This document shows, one piece after another, positions 39,887 through 50,569 of a stretch of 64,000 nt of DNA. A model generated the notes under the pieces. That model did not search any database. It saw nothing but the letters and a program-made list of their open reading frames with translations, and was not told the DNA's origin. Positions within the stretch are counted from its first letter, which is position 1, and each line of letters starts with the position of its first letter. The position numbers and the translations under genes were made by a program. Origin of the DNA: Amycolatopsis tolypomycina (GTDB lineage: Bacteria; Actinomycetota; Actinomycetes; Mycobacteriales; Pseudonocardiaceae); NCBI RefSeq assembly GCF_900105945.1, contig NZ_FNSO01000004.1, forward strand, positions 3,162,001 through 3,226,000, given 5' to 3'.

Positions 39887-41284
39887 GTGAACGCTGTTCC
39901 AGACGCTCTTCCCCGCACCGCCGGGGCCCTGCGCGCGGCCGGGTACGAGCCGCGCCCGATCGCCCGCGAGATCCACGACAACCTGCTGACCGCCCTCAAG
40001 AACGGCGAAGACGCCTGGCCCGGCATCGTCGGCTTCTCCCGCACCGTGCTGCCGCAGCTGGAGCGCGCGCTGCTGGCCGGCCACGACGTCGTCCTGCTCG
40101 GCGAACGCGGCCAGGGCAAGACCCGCCTGCTGCGCACCCTCGCCGGCCTGCTCGACGAGTGGACGCCCGTCATCGAGGGCTCCGAGCTGGGCGAACACCC
40201 GCTGCAGCCGATCACGCCCGCGTCGATCCGGCGTGCCGCGGAGCTCGGCGACGGCCTGCCGGTGGCCTGGCGCCACCGCTCCGAGCGCTACACCGAAAAG
40301 CTCGCCACGCCGGACACCTCCGTCGGCGACCTGATCGGCGACGTCGACCCGGTGAAGGTGGCCGAGGGCCGCAGCCTGGGCGACCCCGAGACGATCCACT
40401 TCGGCCTCGTCCCGCGCGCCCACCGCGGCATCGTCGCCATCAACGAGCTGCCCGACCTCGCCGAGCGCATCCAGGTCGCGCTGCTCAACGTGATGGAGGA
40501 GCGCGACATCCAGGTTCGCGGCTACACGCTGCGGCTGCCCCTGGACGTCCTGCTCGTCGCCACCGCGAACCCCGAGGACTACACCAACCGCGGCCGGATC
40601 ATCACCCCGCTGAAGGACCGCTTCGGCGCCGAGATCCGCACGCACTACCCCCTCGACGTCGAAGCCGAGGTCGCGGTCGTCCGGCAGGAGGCCAACCTCG
40701 TCGCCGAAGTCGGCGAGCCGCTGCTGGAAGTCCTCGCCCGGTTCGTCCGGAACCTCCGGGAATCCACGGTGATCGACCAGCGCTCCGGCGTCTCGGCGCG
40801 GTTCGCCGTCGCCGCCGCGGAAACCGTGGCGGCCGCCGCCCTGCGGCGCTCGGCGCTCACGGGTGAAGAGCCCGCGGTGGCGCGCCCGGTCGACCTCGAC
40901 GCCGTGCCGTCGGTGCTGCGCGGCAAGATCGAGTTCGAGCCCGGCGAGGAAGGCCGCGAGATCGAGCACCTCGTGCACCTGCTGCGGATGGCGATCGCGG
41001 AGACCGCCCGCGACCGGTTCGCCGGCCTCGACCTGCGGCCGCTGGCCGACGCGGTCGGCGAAGGCCACCTGGTGTCCACCGGCGAGCGCGTGCCGGGCAA
41101 GGACGTCCTCGAAGCCCTGCCGGAACTGCCGGTGCTGCACGAGGTCGCCCAGCGTGCCGGGGTCGCCGCCGACGAGCCCGCCGGGCGGATCGCGGCCGCC
41201 GTCGAACTCGCCCTCGAAATGCTGTTCCTGTCGCGAAGGCTCGCGAAGGACTCCGACGACGCGACGACCGTCTACGGCCGATGA
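39887..41284 (+). CDS. AAA+ ATPase, magnesium-chelatase subunit I-like
   Basis: This 465-residue ATPase has Walker A LLGERGQGKT (about residues 67-76), Walker B GIVAINELPDLAE (about 181-193), then LLVATANPEDYTNRGRIITP, the sensor-1/insert region typical of the ChlI/BchI clade. GTG 39887 gives the normal start. Its stop overlaps the VWA gene start (ATGA). Pairs of this kind (Rv0958-Rv0959 in M. tuberculosis, recalled) are not true chlorophyll enzymes; they are thought to act as remodelling machines, with the VWA partner recruiting the target. The target here is unknown. Confidence 0.85.
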   Translation: MNAVPDALPRTAGALRAAGYEPRPIAREIHDNLLTALKNGEDAWPGIVGFSRTVLPQLERALLAGHDVVLLGERGQGKTRLLRTLAGLLDEWTPVIEGSELGEHPLQPITPASIRRAAELGDGLPVAWRHRSERYTEKLATPDTSVGDLIGDVDPVKVAEGRSLGDPETIHFGLVPRAHRGIVAINELPDLAERIQVALLNVMEERDIQVRGYTLRLPLDVLLVATANPEDYTNRGRIITPLKDRFGAEIRTHYPLDVEAEVAVVRQEANLVAEVGEPLLEVLARFVRNLRESTVIDQRSGVSARFAVAAAETVAAAALRRSALTGEEPAVARPVDLDAVPSVLRGKIEFEPGEEGREIEHLVHLLRMAIAETARDRFAGLDLRPLADAVGEGHLVSTGERVPGKDVLEALPELPVLHEVAQRAGVAADEPAGRIAAAVELALEMLFLSRRLAKDSDDATTVYGR

Positions 41285-43242
41285 CCGCGGTCCCGCTTCC
41301 CGACGGCTACTCCTACGGCCCGTGGCACGACGGGCCGGACCCCCTCGCGCCGCCGGCCGACCTGCGCGACGCGCTCGACGAGATCGGCCAGGACGTCATG
41401 GCCGGCGCGTCGCCGCGGGCCGCGCTGGAGGAGATGCTGCGGCGCGGCACGAACCGCACCGCGGGTCTCGACGAGCTGACCCGGCGGCTCTGGCAGCGCC
41501 GGTCGCAGATCCAGCGGCGCAACAACCTCGACGGCACCCTGCAGGAAGTCCAGCGCCTCCTCCAGGAAGCCCTCGACGCCGAACGCCGTGAGCTGTTCCC
41601 GGACCCGGACGACGACGCCCGGTTCCGGGAGGCCCAGCTCGACGCCCTGCCGCCGGGCACCGCCGCGGCCGTCAACGAGCTCGCGAACTACGACTGGCGG
41701 TCCGACCAGGGCCGCGAGAACTACCAGAAGATCCGGGATCTGCTGGGCCAGGAGCTGATGGAGTCCCGGTTCCAGGGCATGAAGCAGGCGCTGCAGAACG
41801 CCGGGCCCGAGGACGTCGAGCGGATCAACGAGATGCTCTCCGACCTCAACGACCTGCTCGAAGCGCACGCCCGCGGGGCCGAGGACATCCAGCGGCGCTT
41901 CGACGACTTCATGGCCAAGCACGGCGAGTTCTTCCCGGAGAACCCGCGCAACGTCGAGGACCTGATCGACGCGCTGGCCGAGCGGTCGGCGGCCGCGCAG
42001 CGGATGCTGAACTCGATGTCGGCCGAGCAGCGCGCCGAACTCGCCGAGCTGACCCAGCAGGCCTTCGGCGACCCGCGCCTGGCGCAGCAACTGTCCCGGT
42101 TGGACGGTCAGCTGCGCGCGGCGCGGCCGGGCGAGGACTGGACCGGCTCGGCGCGCTTCCGCGGCAACAACCCGCTGGGCATGGGCGAGGGCGCCCAGGC
42201 GATGCAGGACATCGCGGAGCTGGACGCGCTGGCCGAGCAGCTCGGCCAGTCGTACCCCGGCGCGCGGCTGGAGGACATCGATCTGGAGGCCCTCGAGCGC
42301 CAGCTCGGCAAGGACGCGGGGGTCGACGCCCGCCGGCTGGCCGAGCTGGAGCGCGAGCTGCGCCGCCAGGGCCTGTTCGAACGCGCGGCCGACGGCTCGC
42401 TCCGGTTGTCGCCCAAGGCGTTGCGGCGCCTCGGCGAGACGGTCCTGTCCGACATCGTGAACGCCCTGCGCGGCAAGACCGGCGAACGCGAAACGGAGTC
42501 CGCGGGCGCGGCGGGCGAGCCCACCGGTGCGTCGCGGCCGTGGCGGTTCGGGGACATGCAGCCCTGGGACGTGCCGCGGACCATCCGCAACGCGGTGCTG
42601 CGCTCGGTGTCGGTGGGGGAGCGGCAGGTGCGCCTCGACGTCGAGGACGTCGAAGTGGTCGAGACCGAGCACCGGACGCGCGCGGCGGTGGCGCTGCTGG
42701 TCGACACGTCGTGGTCGATGGTGCAGGAAGGGCGCTGGCTGCCGATGAAGCGCACCGCGCTCGCGCTGCACCAGCTGATCAGCACGCGGTTCCGCAACGA
42801 CGCCCTGCAGCTGATCACCTTCGGCCGCTACGCGCAGTCGATGGAGCTGCCGGAGCTGGTGGGCCTGGAGGGCGCGTGGGAGCAGGGCACGAACGCCCAC
42901 CACGGGCTCCTGCTGGCCGGCCGGCACCTGCGGCGGCACCCGGACGCCCAGCCGGTGGTCCTGATGGTCACCGACGGCGAGCCGACGGCCCACCTCGAAC
43001 CCGACGGCGAGGCGGTCTTCGACTACCCGCCCCAGCCCCGGACGCTGCTCAAGACACTGTCCGAAGTGGACCGCCTGGCCAAGCTGGGCGCGTCGATCTC
43101 GGTGTTCCGCCTCGGCGACGACCCGCGGCTGACGTCGTTCGTCGACCTGATCGCCCGCCGCTCGGGTGGCCGGGTGATCGCCCCGGACCTCGACGGCCTT
43201 GGCGCGGCGGTGGTGGGGGACTACCTGCGCACCCGCCGGTGA
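41281..43242 (+). CDS. VWA-domain protein, CoxE-like partner of the chelatase-type ATPase
   Basis: This 653-residue protein has a long helical, acidic and Gln-rich N-terminal region (about residues 1-440, with ELTRRLWQRRSQIQRRNNLD), then a C-terminal von Willebrand A domain with MIDAS DTSWSM (about 477-482) and TDGEPTAHLEPDG. The ATG overlaps the ATPase stop by 4 bp, so the two are made together. By analogy with ChlD/CoxE it forms a complex with the ATPase and binds a metal-dependent partner. No membrane segments are seen, unlike the BatA-like VWA protein at 23760. Confidence 0.83.
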   Translation: MTAVPLPDGYSYGPWHDGPDPLAPPADLRDALDEIGQDVMAGASPRAALEEMLRRGTNRTAGLDELTRRLWQRRSQIQRRNNLDGTLQEVQRLLQEALDAERRELFPDPDDDARFREAQLDALPPGTAAAVNELANYDWRSDQGRENYQKIRDLLGQELMESRFQGMKQALQNAGPEDVERINEMLSDLNDLLEAHARGAEDIQRRFDDFMAKHGEFFPENPRNVEDLIDALAERSAAAQRMLNSMSAEQRAELAELTQQAFGDPRLAQQLSRLDGQLRAARPGEDWTGSARFRGNNPLGMGEGAQAMQDIAELDALAEQLGQSYPGARLEDIDLEALERQLGKDAGVDARRLAELERELRRQGLFERAADGSLRLSPKALRRLGETVLSDIVNALRGKTGERETESAGAAGEPTGASRPWRFGDMQPWDVPRTIRNAVLRSVSVGERQVRLDVEDVEVVETEHRTRAAVALLVDTSWSMVQEGRWLPMKRTALALHQLISTRFRNDALQLITFGRYAQSMELPELVGLEGAWEQGTNAHHGLLLAGRHLRRHPDAQPVVLMVTDGEPTAHLEPDGEAVFDYPPQPRTLLKTLSEVDRLAKLGASISVFRLGDDPRLTSFVDLIARRSGGRVIAPDLDGLGAAVVGDYLRTRR

Positions 43243-43246
43243 CCGC

Positions 43247-43272
43247 GGGCGGGCGCGGGTGCGCGCCCGCCC
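43247..43272 (+). terminator. Hairpin terminator after the VWA gene
   Basis: GGGCGGGCGCG (43247-43257) pairs perfectly with CGCGCCCGCCC (43262-43272) across GGTG, 5 bp after the stop. The rest of the 306-bp gap to mshC (43273-43548) shows no convincing gene or repeat. Confidence 0.75.
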
Positions 43273-43548
43273 GGCAGCACCACTCGATCCCGAGGCGGAT
43301 TCGTCCGCTCGCGCTCACCGGGCGCCCAGGCGGGGCTCACCGCCGGCGACTACCAGCACGCCGCTGCGCAGGGTGCTGCTCCGTTCCGGCGGCCGGCCGA
43401 GCGGGCCGATCGGCGGCGTGAGCCGGCTGGTCACGGCCGGACCGCTGCGCTGCCGACGTGGCTCGCGCGGGCCATCGCGGCCAACGCGCGGGTGAGGCTC
43501 GTCCCACCGCTCGGGAAAGCATGACGCAGGAGCCTTTACAGTCGAGGT

Positions 43549-44787
43549 ATGCAGACTTGGTCATCGGTCGACGTGCCCCGCATCCCCGGCACCCCCCGCC
43601 CGCTGCGGCTCCACGACACGGCCACCGGGCAGATCCGCCCGACCGCGCCCGGCGCCACCGCCCGGATGTACGTCTGCGGCATCACGCCCTACGACGCGAC
43701 GCACCTGGGGCACGCCGCGACGTACCTGGCCTTCGACCTGGTGAACCGCATCTGGCGGGACAACGGGCACGACGTCCACTACGTGCAGAACGTCACGGAC
43801 ATCGACGAGCCGCTGCTGGAGCGGGCCGCGCGTGACCAGGACGACTGGGTCGTGCTGGGCATGCGCGAGACGGCGCTGTTCCGCGAGGACATGGTCGCCC
43901 TGCGGGTGTTGCCGCCGAAGCAGTTCGTCGGCGCCGTCGAGAGCATCCCGGAGATCGTCGAGGTCATCGCGAAGCTGCTGGCCAACGGCGCCGCCTACCG
44001 CGCGGACGACCCGGAGTTCCCCGACGTCTACTTCGACCACGCGGCGACCGGCCGGTTCGGCTACGAGTCGAACTACGACGCCGAGACCATGGCGAAGTTC
44101 TTCGCCGAGCGCGGCGGCGACCCCGACCGCGCCGGCAAGCGCCACCCGCTCGACGCGCTGCTGTGGCGCGTGGCCCGCGAAGGCGAGCCGTCGTGGGAGT
44201 CCGAGCTCGGGACCGGCCGCCCCGGCTGGCACATCGAGTGCAGCGCGATCGCGGTCAACCGGCTGGGCCTCGGGTTCGACCTGCAGGGCGGCGGCTCGGA
44301 CCTGATCTTCCCGCACCACGAGCACAGCGCCGCGCATGCCGAGGCCGTCGCCAAGGACGGCCCGTTCGCGCGCCACTACGTGCACGCCGGGATGATCGGC
44401 CTCGACGGCGAGAAGATGTCGAAGTCGCGCGGGAACCTCGTGTTCGTCTCGCGGTTGCGGGCCGACCGGGTCGACCCCGGCGCGATCCGGCTCGCGCTGT
44501 TCGCCGGCCACTACCGGGCGGACCGGCCGTGGACCGCGCAGCTGCTGGCCGACGCCGAAGCCCGGCTCGCGCGCTGGCGCGAAGCCGTGTCCCTGTCCAC
44601 CGGCCCGGCCGCGCAGGACACCGTGACCCGGCTGCGTGACCACCTCTCCGACGACCTCGACACGCCGAAGGCCCTCGCCGCGATCGACGCGTGGGCGAAC
44701 GAGGCCCTGCGCCGCGACGGCACCGACCCGACGGCCCCGGGCCTGATCCGCGACGCCGTCGACGCCCTCCTCGGCGTCGCCCTCTGA
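43549..44787 (+). CDS. mshC: Mycothiol ligase MshC (Cys:GlcN-Ins ligase)
   Basis: MshC joins cysteine to GlcN-myo-inositol using ATP, the committed step of mycothiol synthesis. The 412-residue protein is a cysteinyl-tRNA-synthetase relative: zinc/cysteine site Cys43 ([15 protein letters not shown], with the HIGH-like HLGH at 52-55), Cys231 in [16 protein letters not shown], and KMSKS at about 289-293. It lacks the tRNA-binding C-terminal domain of CysS. The ATG has GAGG upstream. With egtABCD this shows that the organism makes both mycothiol and ergothioneine. Confidence 0.94.
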   Translation: MQTWSSVDVPRIPGTPRPLRLHDTATGQIRPTAPGATARMYVCGITPYDATHLGHAATYLAFDLVNRIWRDNGHDVHYVQNVTDIDEPLLERAARDQDDWVVLGMRETALFREDMVALRVLPPKQFVGAVESIPEIVEVIAKLLANGAAYRADDPEFPDVYFDHAATGRFGYESNYDAETMAKFFAERGGDPDRAGKRHPLDALLWRVAREGEPSWESELGTGRPGWHIECSAIAVNRLGLGFDLQGGGSDLIFPHHEHSAAHAEAVAKDGPFARHYVHAGMIGLDGEKMSKSRGNLVFVSRLRADRVDPGAIRLALFAGHYRADRPWTAQLLADAEARLARWREAVSLSTGPAAQDTVTRLRDHLSDDLDTPKALAAIDAWANEALRRDGTDPTAPGLIRDAVDALLGVAL

Positions 44788-44791
44788 TCCT

Positions 44792-44833
44792 CGGCAAGAG
44801 GGGCACTTTCACGTAAAAGTGCCCCTCTTGCCG
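44792..44833. terminator. 42-bp palindromic terminator between mshC and the ABC-F gene
   Basis: CGGCAAGAGGGGCACTTT (44792-44809) pairs with AAAGTGCCCCTCTTGCCG (44816-44833) around the near-palindromic centre CACGTA. The core is almost the same as that of the 24745-24774 palindrome. It lies between convergent genes. Confidence 0.8.
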
Positions 44834-44846
44834 GGTGTATAACGAA

Positions 44847-46478
<1,632 letters not shown>

Positions 46479-46636
46479 GTGCGATCACCGAGCCCTGGGG
46501 GAAGAAAGTGCGGAAATCCCGGCCGGGCGTCGTGGCACGCGGGAGCATCGGCTCGACCGGGTGCCGCCTCAAGCGGGATGGGCGCGGTTCAGTTCCTCAT
46601 AGTGGAGCCAGGTTAACGCAACAGTAGTAGAGTTAG
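46479..46636 (-). promoter_or_regulatory. Leader between marR and the ABC-F gene
   Basis: On the minus strand this spacer begins, just after the marR stop, with GTTGACTAAC and then GTTGCGTTAAC (about 46605-46636): a -35-like TTGACT and a possible MarR-binding dyad. It also contains a tiny open frame, ATGAGGAACTGA (Met-Arg-Asn-stop), before about 120 GC-rich bases leading to the ABC-F start. Resistance ABC-F genes often use attenuators with short upstream ORFs; whether this one does is unproven. Confidence 0.35.
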
Positions 46637-47113
46637 TCAACGGGTTATGACCTGGGTCACATCCGGGAGCTCGGCCGTGGACCGCTCGGCCGCCGCGGTG
46701 CCGTCGGTGAGGAACTCCAGCAGGGCGGTCAGCTGACGGCGGTCGAAGCGGGCGAGGCGCTCGCCGACGAAGCGGGCCATCGGCGCGTACAGCTCGGCGA
46801 GCTCGGCCATCCGGTCGGGTAGCGGCCGGACGACGAGCCGTCGGCGGTCGGCGGGATCGGGCGCGCGCTCGGCGAGCCGGTGCCGTTCCATCCGGTCGAG
46901 CAACCGGGTGAACGCGCCGGTGCTCATCCCCAGGAGCCGGGCGAGTTCGGACGGGGAGTCGCTGACGCCGCCGTGGAGCAGGTGCAGGCAGTGCAGCTCG
47001 GTCGGGGTCACGCCCATCCGTTCGGCGACCGCCGCGTGGAAGAGCGCGGTCGACCCCACGAAGCGGGGGAGGGCGAGAGCGGCGGCGGTGGCGAGTTCGC
47101 GCTGGTCGGGCAA
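46637..47113 (-). CDS. MarR-family regulator
   Basis: This 158-residue protein has the MarR winged-helix core: GVTPTELHCLHLLHGGVSDS, SPSELARLLGMSTGAFTRLL (recognition helix), and the wing ERAPDPADRRRLVVRPL. The only suitable start in frame is TTG 47113 with a weak ribosome site; this decides the N-terminus with some doubt. It is upstream of the ABC-F gene and divergent from an ArsR/MFS pair, and two identical 11-bp palindromes lie in its promoter. It probably represses itself and the ABC-F gene and responds to a drug-like ligand. Confidence 0.87.
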   Translation of the reverse strand: MPDQRELATAAALALPRFVGSTALFHAAVAERMGVTPTELHCLHLLHGGVSDSPSELARLLGMSTGAFTRLLDRMERHRLAERAPDPADRRRLVVRPLPDRMAELAELYAPMARFVGERLARFDRRQLTALLEFLTDGTAAAERSTAELPDVTQVITR

Positions 47114-47136
47114 CGTCCATCCCAGTTCGTGACGAC

Positions 47137-47163
47137 GCAGTCACTGCCCAGTGCAGTCACTGC
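47137..47163. promoter_or_regulatory. Tandem 11-bp palindromes before marR
   Basis: GCAGTCACTGC occurs twice (47137-47147 and 47153-47163) separated by CCAGT, so the centres are 16 bp apart. Each copy is a perfect palindrome around a central C. They sit 24-50 bp upstream of the marR start, in the spacer shared with arsR, and are a likely operator for the MarR protein. Confidence 0.6.
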
Positions 47164-47186
47164 ACCGCGAACGATAGCGGATCCGC

Positions 47187-47244
47187 TTGACAAACCCGCA
47201 GGCGGGACCAAGTATGAAAGAAGACTTTCGAAATGGTTCTTTCA
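47187..47244 (+). promoter_or_regulatory. arsR promoter with overlapping ArsR-type operator
   Basis: A -35 TTGACA (47187-47192) and a -10-like AAGTAT (47210-47215) are 17 bp apart. Overlapping the -10 is an inverted repeat TGAAAGAA (47215-47222) with TTCTTTCA (47237-47244), AT-rich in a GC-rich setting and enclosing TTTCGAAA. ArsR proteins usually bind 12-2-12-like dyads at this place. Confidence 0.55.
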
Positions 47245-47256
47245 GATTGGACGACG

Positions 47257-47844
47257 ATGGCCGGGCTGCCGCCGCGCAAGCGGATCGAAGACGTCGAGCT
47301 GCTGCGGGCGCTGGCGCACCCGCTGCGGTCCGCGCTGCTCAACCACCTGACCGCCGTCGGCCCGCGCACCGCCAGCGAGTGCGCCGAGGCGGTCGGCTCG
47401 ACGGCCTCCAACTGCAGCTGGCACCTGCGCCAGCTCGCGCAGTACGGCCTGGTCGAGCGGGCCGACGCCGAGGACGGCCGCGAACGGCCGTGGCGCGCCC
47501 GGCAGGTCGGCCTGGAGATGGGGGAGCTGGCCGAGGACCCGGCGCACCGGGCCGCGCAGCTGGGCGTGGTCGGCGCGACGCTGACCCACGAGCAGGAGCT
47601 GACCCAGCGCTACCTGGACTCCCTCGACGACCTCGAGCCGGAGTGGCGGGCCGCGGCCGGGCTGTCGACCTACGCCCTGCGCGTCACCCCGGCGGAGCTG
47701 ACCCGGCTGGCCGAGGCGATCGACGCGCTGATCCGCCCCTACATCGGCGCCATCCGGACCGACGCCCCCGCCGACGCCCGCTCGGTGCACGTCGGCCTGC
47801 GGGCGTTCCCGCGCATCGAACACTCGGGGAAGGCGGAGGGATGA
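47257..47844 (+). CDS. ArsR/HTH_20-type regulator
   Basis: This 195-residue protein has a winged helix of the ArsR class in its first half (VELLRALAHPLRSALLNHLT, TASECAEAVGSTASNCSWHL, then YGLVERADAEDGRERPW), the HTH_20 subtype that often accompanies MFS exporters. No metal-binding cysteine pair of the CadC/SmtB kind is seen, so a non-metal ligand is more likely. ATG 47257 was chosen because the in-frame ATG at 47233 lies inside the operator. Its stop overlaps the MFS start (ATGA), so regulator and transporter form one unit. Confidence 0.85.
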   Translation: MAGLPPRKRIEDVELLRALAHPLRSALLNHLTAVGPRTASECAEAVGSTASNCSWHLRQLAQYGLVERADAEDGRERPWRARQVGLEMGELAEDPAHRAAQLGVVGATLTHEQELTQRYLDSLDDLEPEWRAAAGLSTYALRVTPAELTRLAEAIDALIRPYIGAIRTDAPADARSVHVGLRAFPRIEHSGKAEG

Positions 47845-49079
47845 AACAGCTACTGGGGGTGCCCGCGTTCGCGCGGCTGTGGGTGGCCGCGTTCTTCGGC
47901 GAGACGGCCGAGTGGATGCTGCAGGTCGCGTTGCCGATCTACGTCTTCCAGCGCACCGGCTCCGCGGCGACGACGGCGTTGAGCATCGTGCTCGGCCTGC
48001 TGCCCGCGGTGCTGCTGAGCCCGGTCGCCGGGGTGGTCGCCGACCGGTGGAACCGCCGCGCGGTGCTGTTCGGCGTCTGCCTCGGGCTCGCCGTCGTCGC
48101 GCTCCCGCTGCTGGCCGAGCCCGGCGTCACCGTGGTGTACGCGGTGATGGCCGCCCAGGCAGCGTTGGCGTCGGTCTTCGAACCCGCGCGCAACGCATTG
48201 GTGCCGGAGCTGGTCGGGGTCGCGGACGTGACGGCGGCGAACGGCCTGATGAGCGTCAACGGCAGCGTCGCCCGGCTGGCCGGCGGCTGGGCCGGGGGCG
48301 CCCTGCTCGGCTTCGGCGGGCTCCCCGACGTGATGATCGGCTACCTGGCCGTCCTCGCGGTCGCCGCCGCGCTGCTGGCCAAGCCGTTCCGCCGGGTCGC
48401 CGCCCCGGCACCGGCGCCCGTGCGGGAACCGGTGGTGCGGGCCTGGCTCGACGGCCTGCGCGAGCTGACGCACAACCGGCGCCTGCGGCGGACCGGGCTG
48501 GCGCTGGTGTTCACCTCGCTGGCGCAGGGCATGTTCCTGGTGCTGTTCGTGGTCTACGTCCTGGACGTCCTCGGCGGCAGCGAAGCCGACGCGGGCCTGC
48601 TGCGGGGGGTCCAGGCGATCGGCGGGCTGGCCGCCGGGTTCGCCCTGGCCACGGTGGCGCGGCGGGTCGCGCCGGCCGCGTTGCTCGGCTGGGGGGCACT
48701 GGCACTGGGACTGCTGTCGGCGGCGATCTGGAACCTCTCGCTGGTCACGACGGCGCTGGGGTTGTACGTCGGGCTGTTCGCCCTGGCGGGCGCCCCGGGC
48801 GTGGTCGTCGGCGCCGGGGTGCTGTCGGAGATCCAGAGCGCGGTCGCACCCGAGCGCGCCGGGCGGGTGCTGAGCACGACGTTCGCCGCCGTCGCCACCT
48901 GCACCACCGCCGGCGCGCTGCTGGCGGGCGCGCTCGTCGCGACGACCGGGCCCGCCGTGCTGCTGAACGTCCAGGCCGCCGTCTACGTCCTCGCCGGGGT
49001 GCTGATGCTGGTTCCCCGCCGGGGGTGCACCCGGCAGTTGGTGTGGAGGTACCGCGCGGCCCCGTCGGTGAAGTCGTAG
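47841..49079 (+). CDS. MFS transporter, DHA3-like (MefA/tetracycline-type)
   Basis: This 412-residue transporter has about twelve helices. Family features are FARLWVAAFFGETAEWML at the N-terminus, the loop GVVADRWNRRAVLFG (about residues 64-78), and FEPARNALVPELV, as in DHA3 drug exporters. GGAGGG precedes the ATG, which overlaps the arsR stop. The C-terminal ~18 residues (GCTRQLVWRYRAAPSVKS) are unlike a normal MFS tail and are read from the antisense of the serine-hydrolase 3' end; the two genes overlap by 97 bp. The exported compound is unknown. Confidence 0.83.
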   Translation: MKQLLGVPAFARLWVAAFFGETAEWMLQVALPIYVFQRTGSAATTALSIVLGLLPAVLLSPVAGVVADRWNRRAVLFGVCLGLAVVALPLLAEPGVTVVYAVMAAQAALASVFEPARNALVPELVGVADVTAANGLMSVNGSVARLAGGWAGGALLGFGGLPDVMIGYLAVLAVAAALLAKPFRRVAAPAPAPVREPVVRAWLDGLRELTHNRRLRRTGLALVFTSLAQGMFLVLFVVYVLDVLGGSEADAGLLRGVQAIGGLAAGFALATVARRVAPAALLGWGALALGLLSAAIWNLSLVTTALGLYVGLFALAGAPGVVVGAGVLSEIQSAVAPERAGRVLSTTFAAVATCTTAGALLAGALVATTGPAVLLNVQAAVYVLAGVLMLVPRRGCTRQLVWRYRAAPSVKS

Positions 49080-50356
49080 AGCGCCACCGTCCGGGTGTCT
49101 TCCAGGGGATCGTCCGAGGGCATCAGGAAGTGCGTCGGGCTCACCGGCAGCAGCTCGTAGCGAAGCCTGGCCGGCTTCCCGAGGAACTCCGCGTGCATCG
49201 GGTCGAGGTCCAGCGCCAGGGACAGGGACCCGCCCTCGGCGGTCACCTCGTACCGGGTGCCGGGCCGCTCGTACACCCCCTCGTACCGCGCGAGGTCGAG
49301 CTTCGGCGCCGGGTCCGGGGCCGGCAGCTGCGGGACGGGACCCAGGATCTCGCCGAACACCCGGCGCGCGAAGCTTTCCCGCGGTCCGCCGTTCGTCAGC
49401 ACGACGACGGCGGTGTTGCGGTCCGGCAGGATCCGCAGGCGGGCGTTCTGGCCGATCGTGCTGCCGTCGGTGGCGTACACGGTTTCGCCGTGCCAGTCGC
49501 AGACGATGAGGCCCAGCGCCCACTCGGGCCCGAACAGGTACGGGTCCGGGACCGGCACCCGTGACCGCATCATCTCCCGGACGCTCGCCGCCGACACGAT
49601 CCGCCCGCCGTTCGGGGCTTTCCCCGCGTCGAGCAGCACGCGGGCCAGGGTGAGGACGTCCCGGACCGTCGAGGAGATGCCGCCGCCCGGGCCGAACTCC
49701 CGGGGCAGGTGGTCCAGTGGCGTGACGACGGGGCCTTCGGCGAGGGACCGGATCAGGTGCCCGGTCGCCGCGCGCGTCTCGTCCACCTGGTCGGGGCGGC
49801 TGTTCGTGCTGGTCAGGCCCAGGGGAGTGAAGAGCCGGTCGCGCAGGACGTCGTCCCAGGGCTTGCCGTCGAGGACCTCGGCGATGCGCGCGAGGATCGC
49901 GTAGCCGAGTGCCGCGCTGTAGCCGTGGGTGTGGCCCAGCGGGAACACCTGCGGTGCATCGGCGATGTTGCGCACCATGCGCTCGTGGATGTCGTCGCCT
50001 GCGCCGGGGTCGCCGAAGGCTTCCTCGATGCCGTTCGTGTGGTTGAGCAGGTGCCGCGCGGTGACCTTCGCGGTCGTCTCGGGATCGGCCACGGTGAACT
50101 CGGGCAGGTAGGTGCGGATCGGTGCGTCGAGGTCGGCCTTGCCCTCGTCGACCAGCTGCAGGAAGGCCAGGGCCGTCCACGTCTTGGTCATGGAACCGAC
50201 CTGGTAGCCGGTGTCCGTGGTCGCCGGTGCGCCGGTTTCGACGTTCTTGACGCCGACGGCGAACTCGGTGATCTCGCCGTCGCGGAGCACGCCGACCGCG
50301 GCGCTCGGGATGCCGTACTCGCTCAGCAGCGCCGTCACGCGGTCCTGGATCGTCAT
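48983..50356 (-). CDS. Serine hydrolase, class C beta-lactamase family
   Basis: This 457-residue protein has the beta-lactamase/DD-peptidase fold: SxxK motif in GSMTKTW (about residues 62-68), the YxN-type motif in HGYSAALGYAI, GPGGGISSTVRDVLTLARVL, and a C-terminal lipocalin-like domain (YEGVYERPGTRYEV). Such proteins act as esterases, D-aminopeptidases or peptidases. ATG 50356 is favoured because a perfect 16-bp palindrome lies just upstream; an in-frame ATG at 50446 would add 30 residues. No signal peptide is seen. The final residues (RRGTSISTPART) come from the overlap with the MFS gene. Confidence 0.8.
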   Translation of the reverse strand: MTIQDRVTALLSEYGIPSAAVGVLRDGEITEFAVGVKNVETGAPATTDTGYQVGSMTKTWTALAFLQLVDEGKADLDAPIRTYLPEFTVADPETTAKVTARHLLNHTNGIEEAFGDPGAGDDIHERMVRNIADAPQVFPLGHTHGYSAALGYAILARIAEVLDGKPWDDVLRDRLFTPLGLTSTNSRPDQVDETRAATGHLIRSLAEGPVVTPLDHLPREFGPGGGISSTVRDVLTLARVLLDAGKAPNGGRIVSAASVREMMRSRVPVPDPYLFGPEWALGLIVCDWHGETVYATDGSTIGQNARLRILPDRNTAVVVLTNGGPRESFARRVFGEILGPVPQLPAPDPAPKLDLARYEGVYERPGTRYEVTAEGGSLSLALDLDPMHAEFLGKPARLRYELLPVSPTHFLMPSDDPLEDTRTVALYDFTDGAARYLHTNCRVHPRRGTSISTPART

Positions 50357-50380
50357 CGGGCGAGCCCGACGGCCGTCCCG

Positions 50381-50396
50381 GCTCGCGATCGCGAGC
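50381..50396. promoter_or_regulatory. 16-bp perfect palindrome before the serine hydrolase
   Basis: GCTCGCGATCGCGAGC is fully self-complementary and lies 25 bp upstream of the chosen ATG 50356. It is a possible operator. If translation instead begins at 50446 it would be coding, so its role depends on the start. Confidence 0.35.
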
Positions 50397-50542
50397 TTCC
50401 ACACAGCGCCTGCCGGGAGCCGACCGTGGGCCTTCTCTTTCCTCATGCGGAAAAGCTACGTTGCGTTTAAACGTCATGAAGGGCTCTGAGGGGCATAATC
50501 CCTGTTGGCGTCGTCGATCGGTGCAAGAGCCTGACGATGAAC

Positions 50543-50557
50543 GCAACGAGCCGTTGC
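50543..50557. promoter_or_regulatory. Dyad in the leader of the HTH-MarR fusion gene
   Basis: GCAACG (50543-50548) and CGTTGC (50552-50557) flank AGC, 13 bp before the ATG at 50570. A related CGTTGCGTTT lies near 50459, upstream of the divergent serine hydrolase. The shared GTTGCRTT suggests that one regulator binds both. Confidence 0.45.
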
Positions 50558-50569
50558 ATTGGAGTGTCG

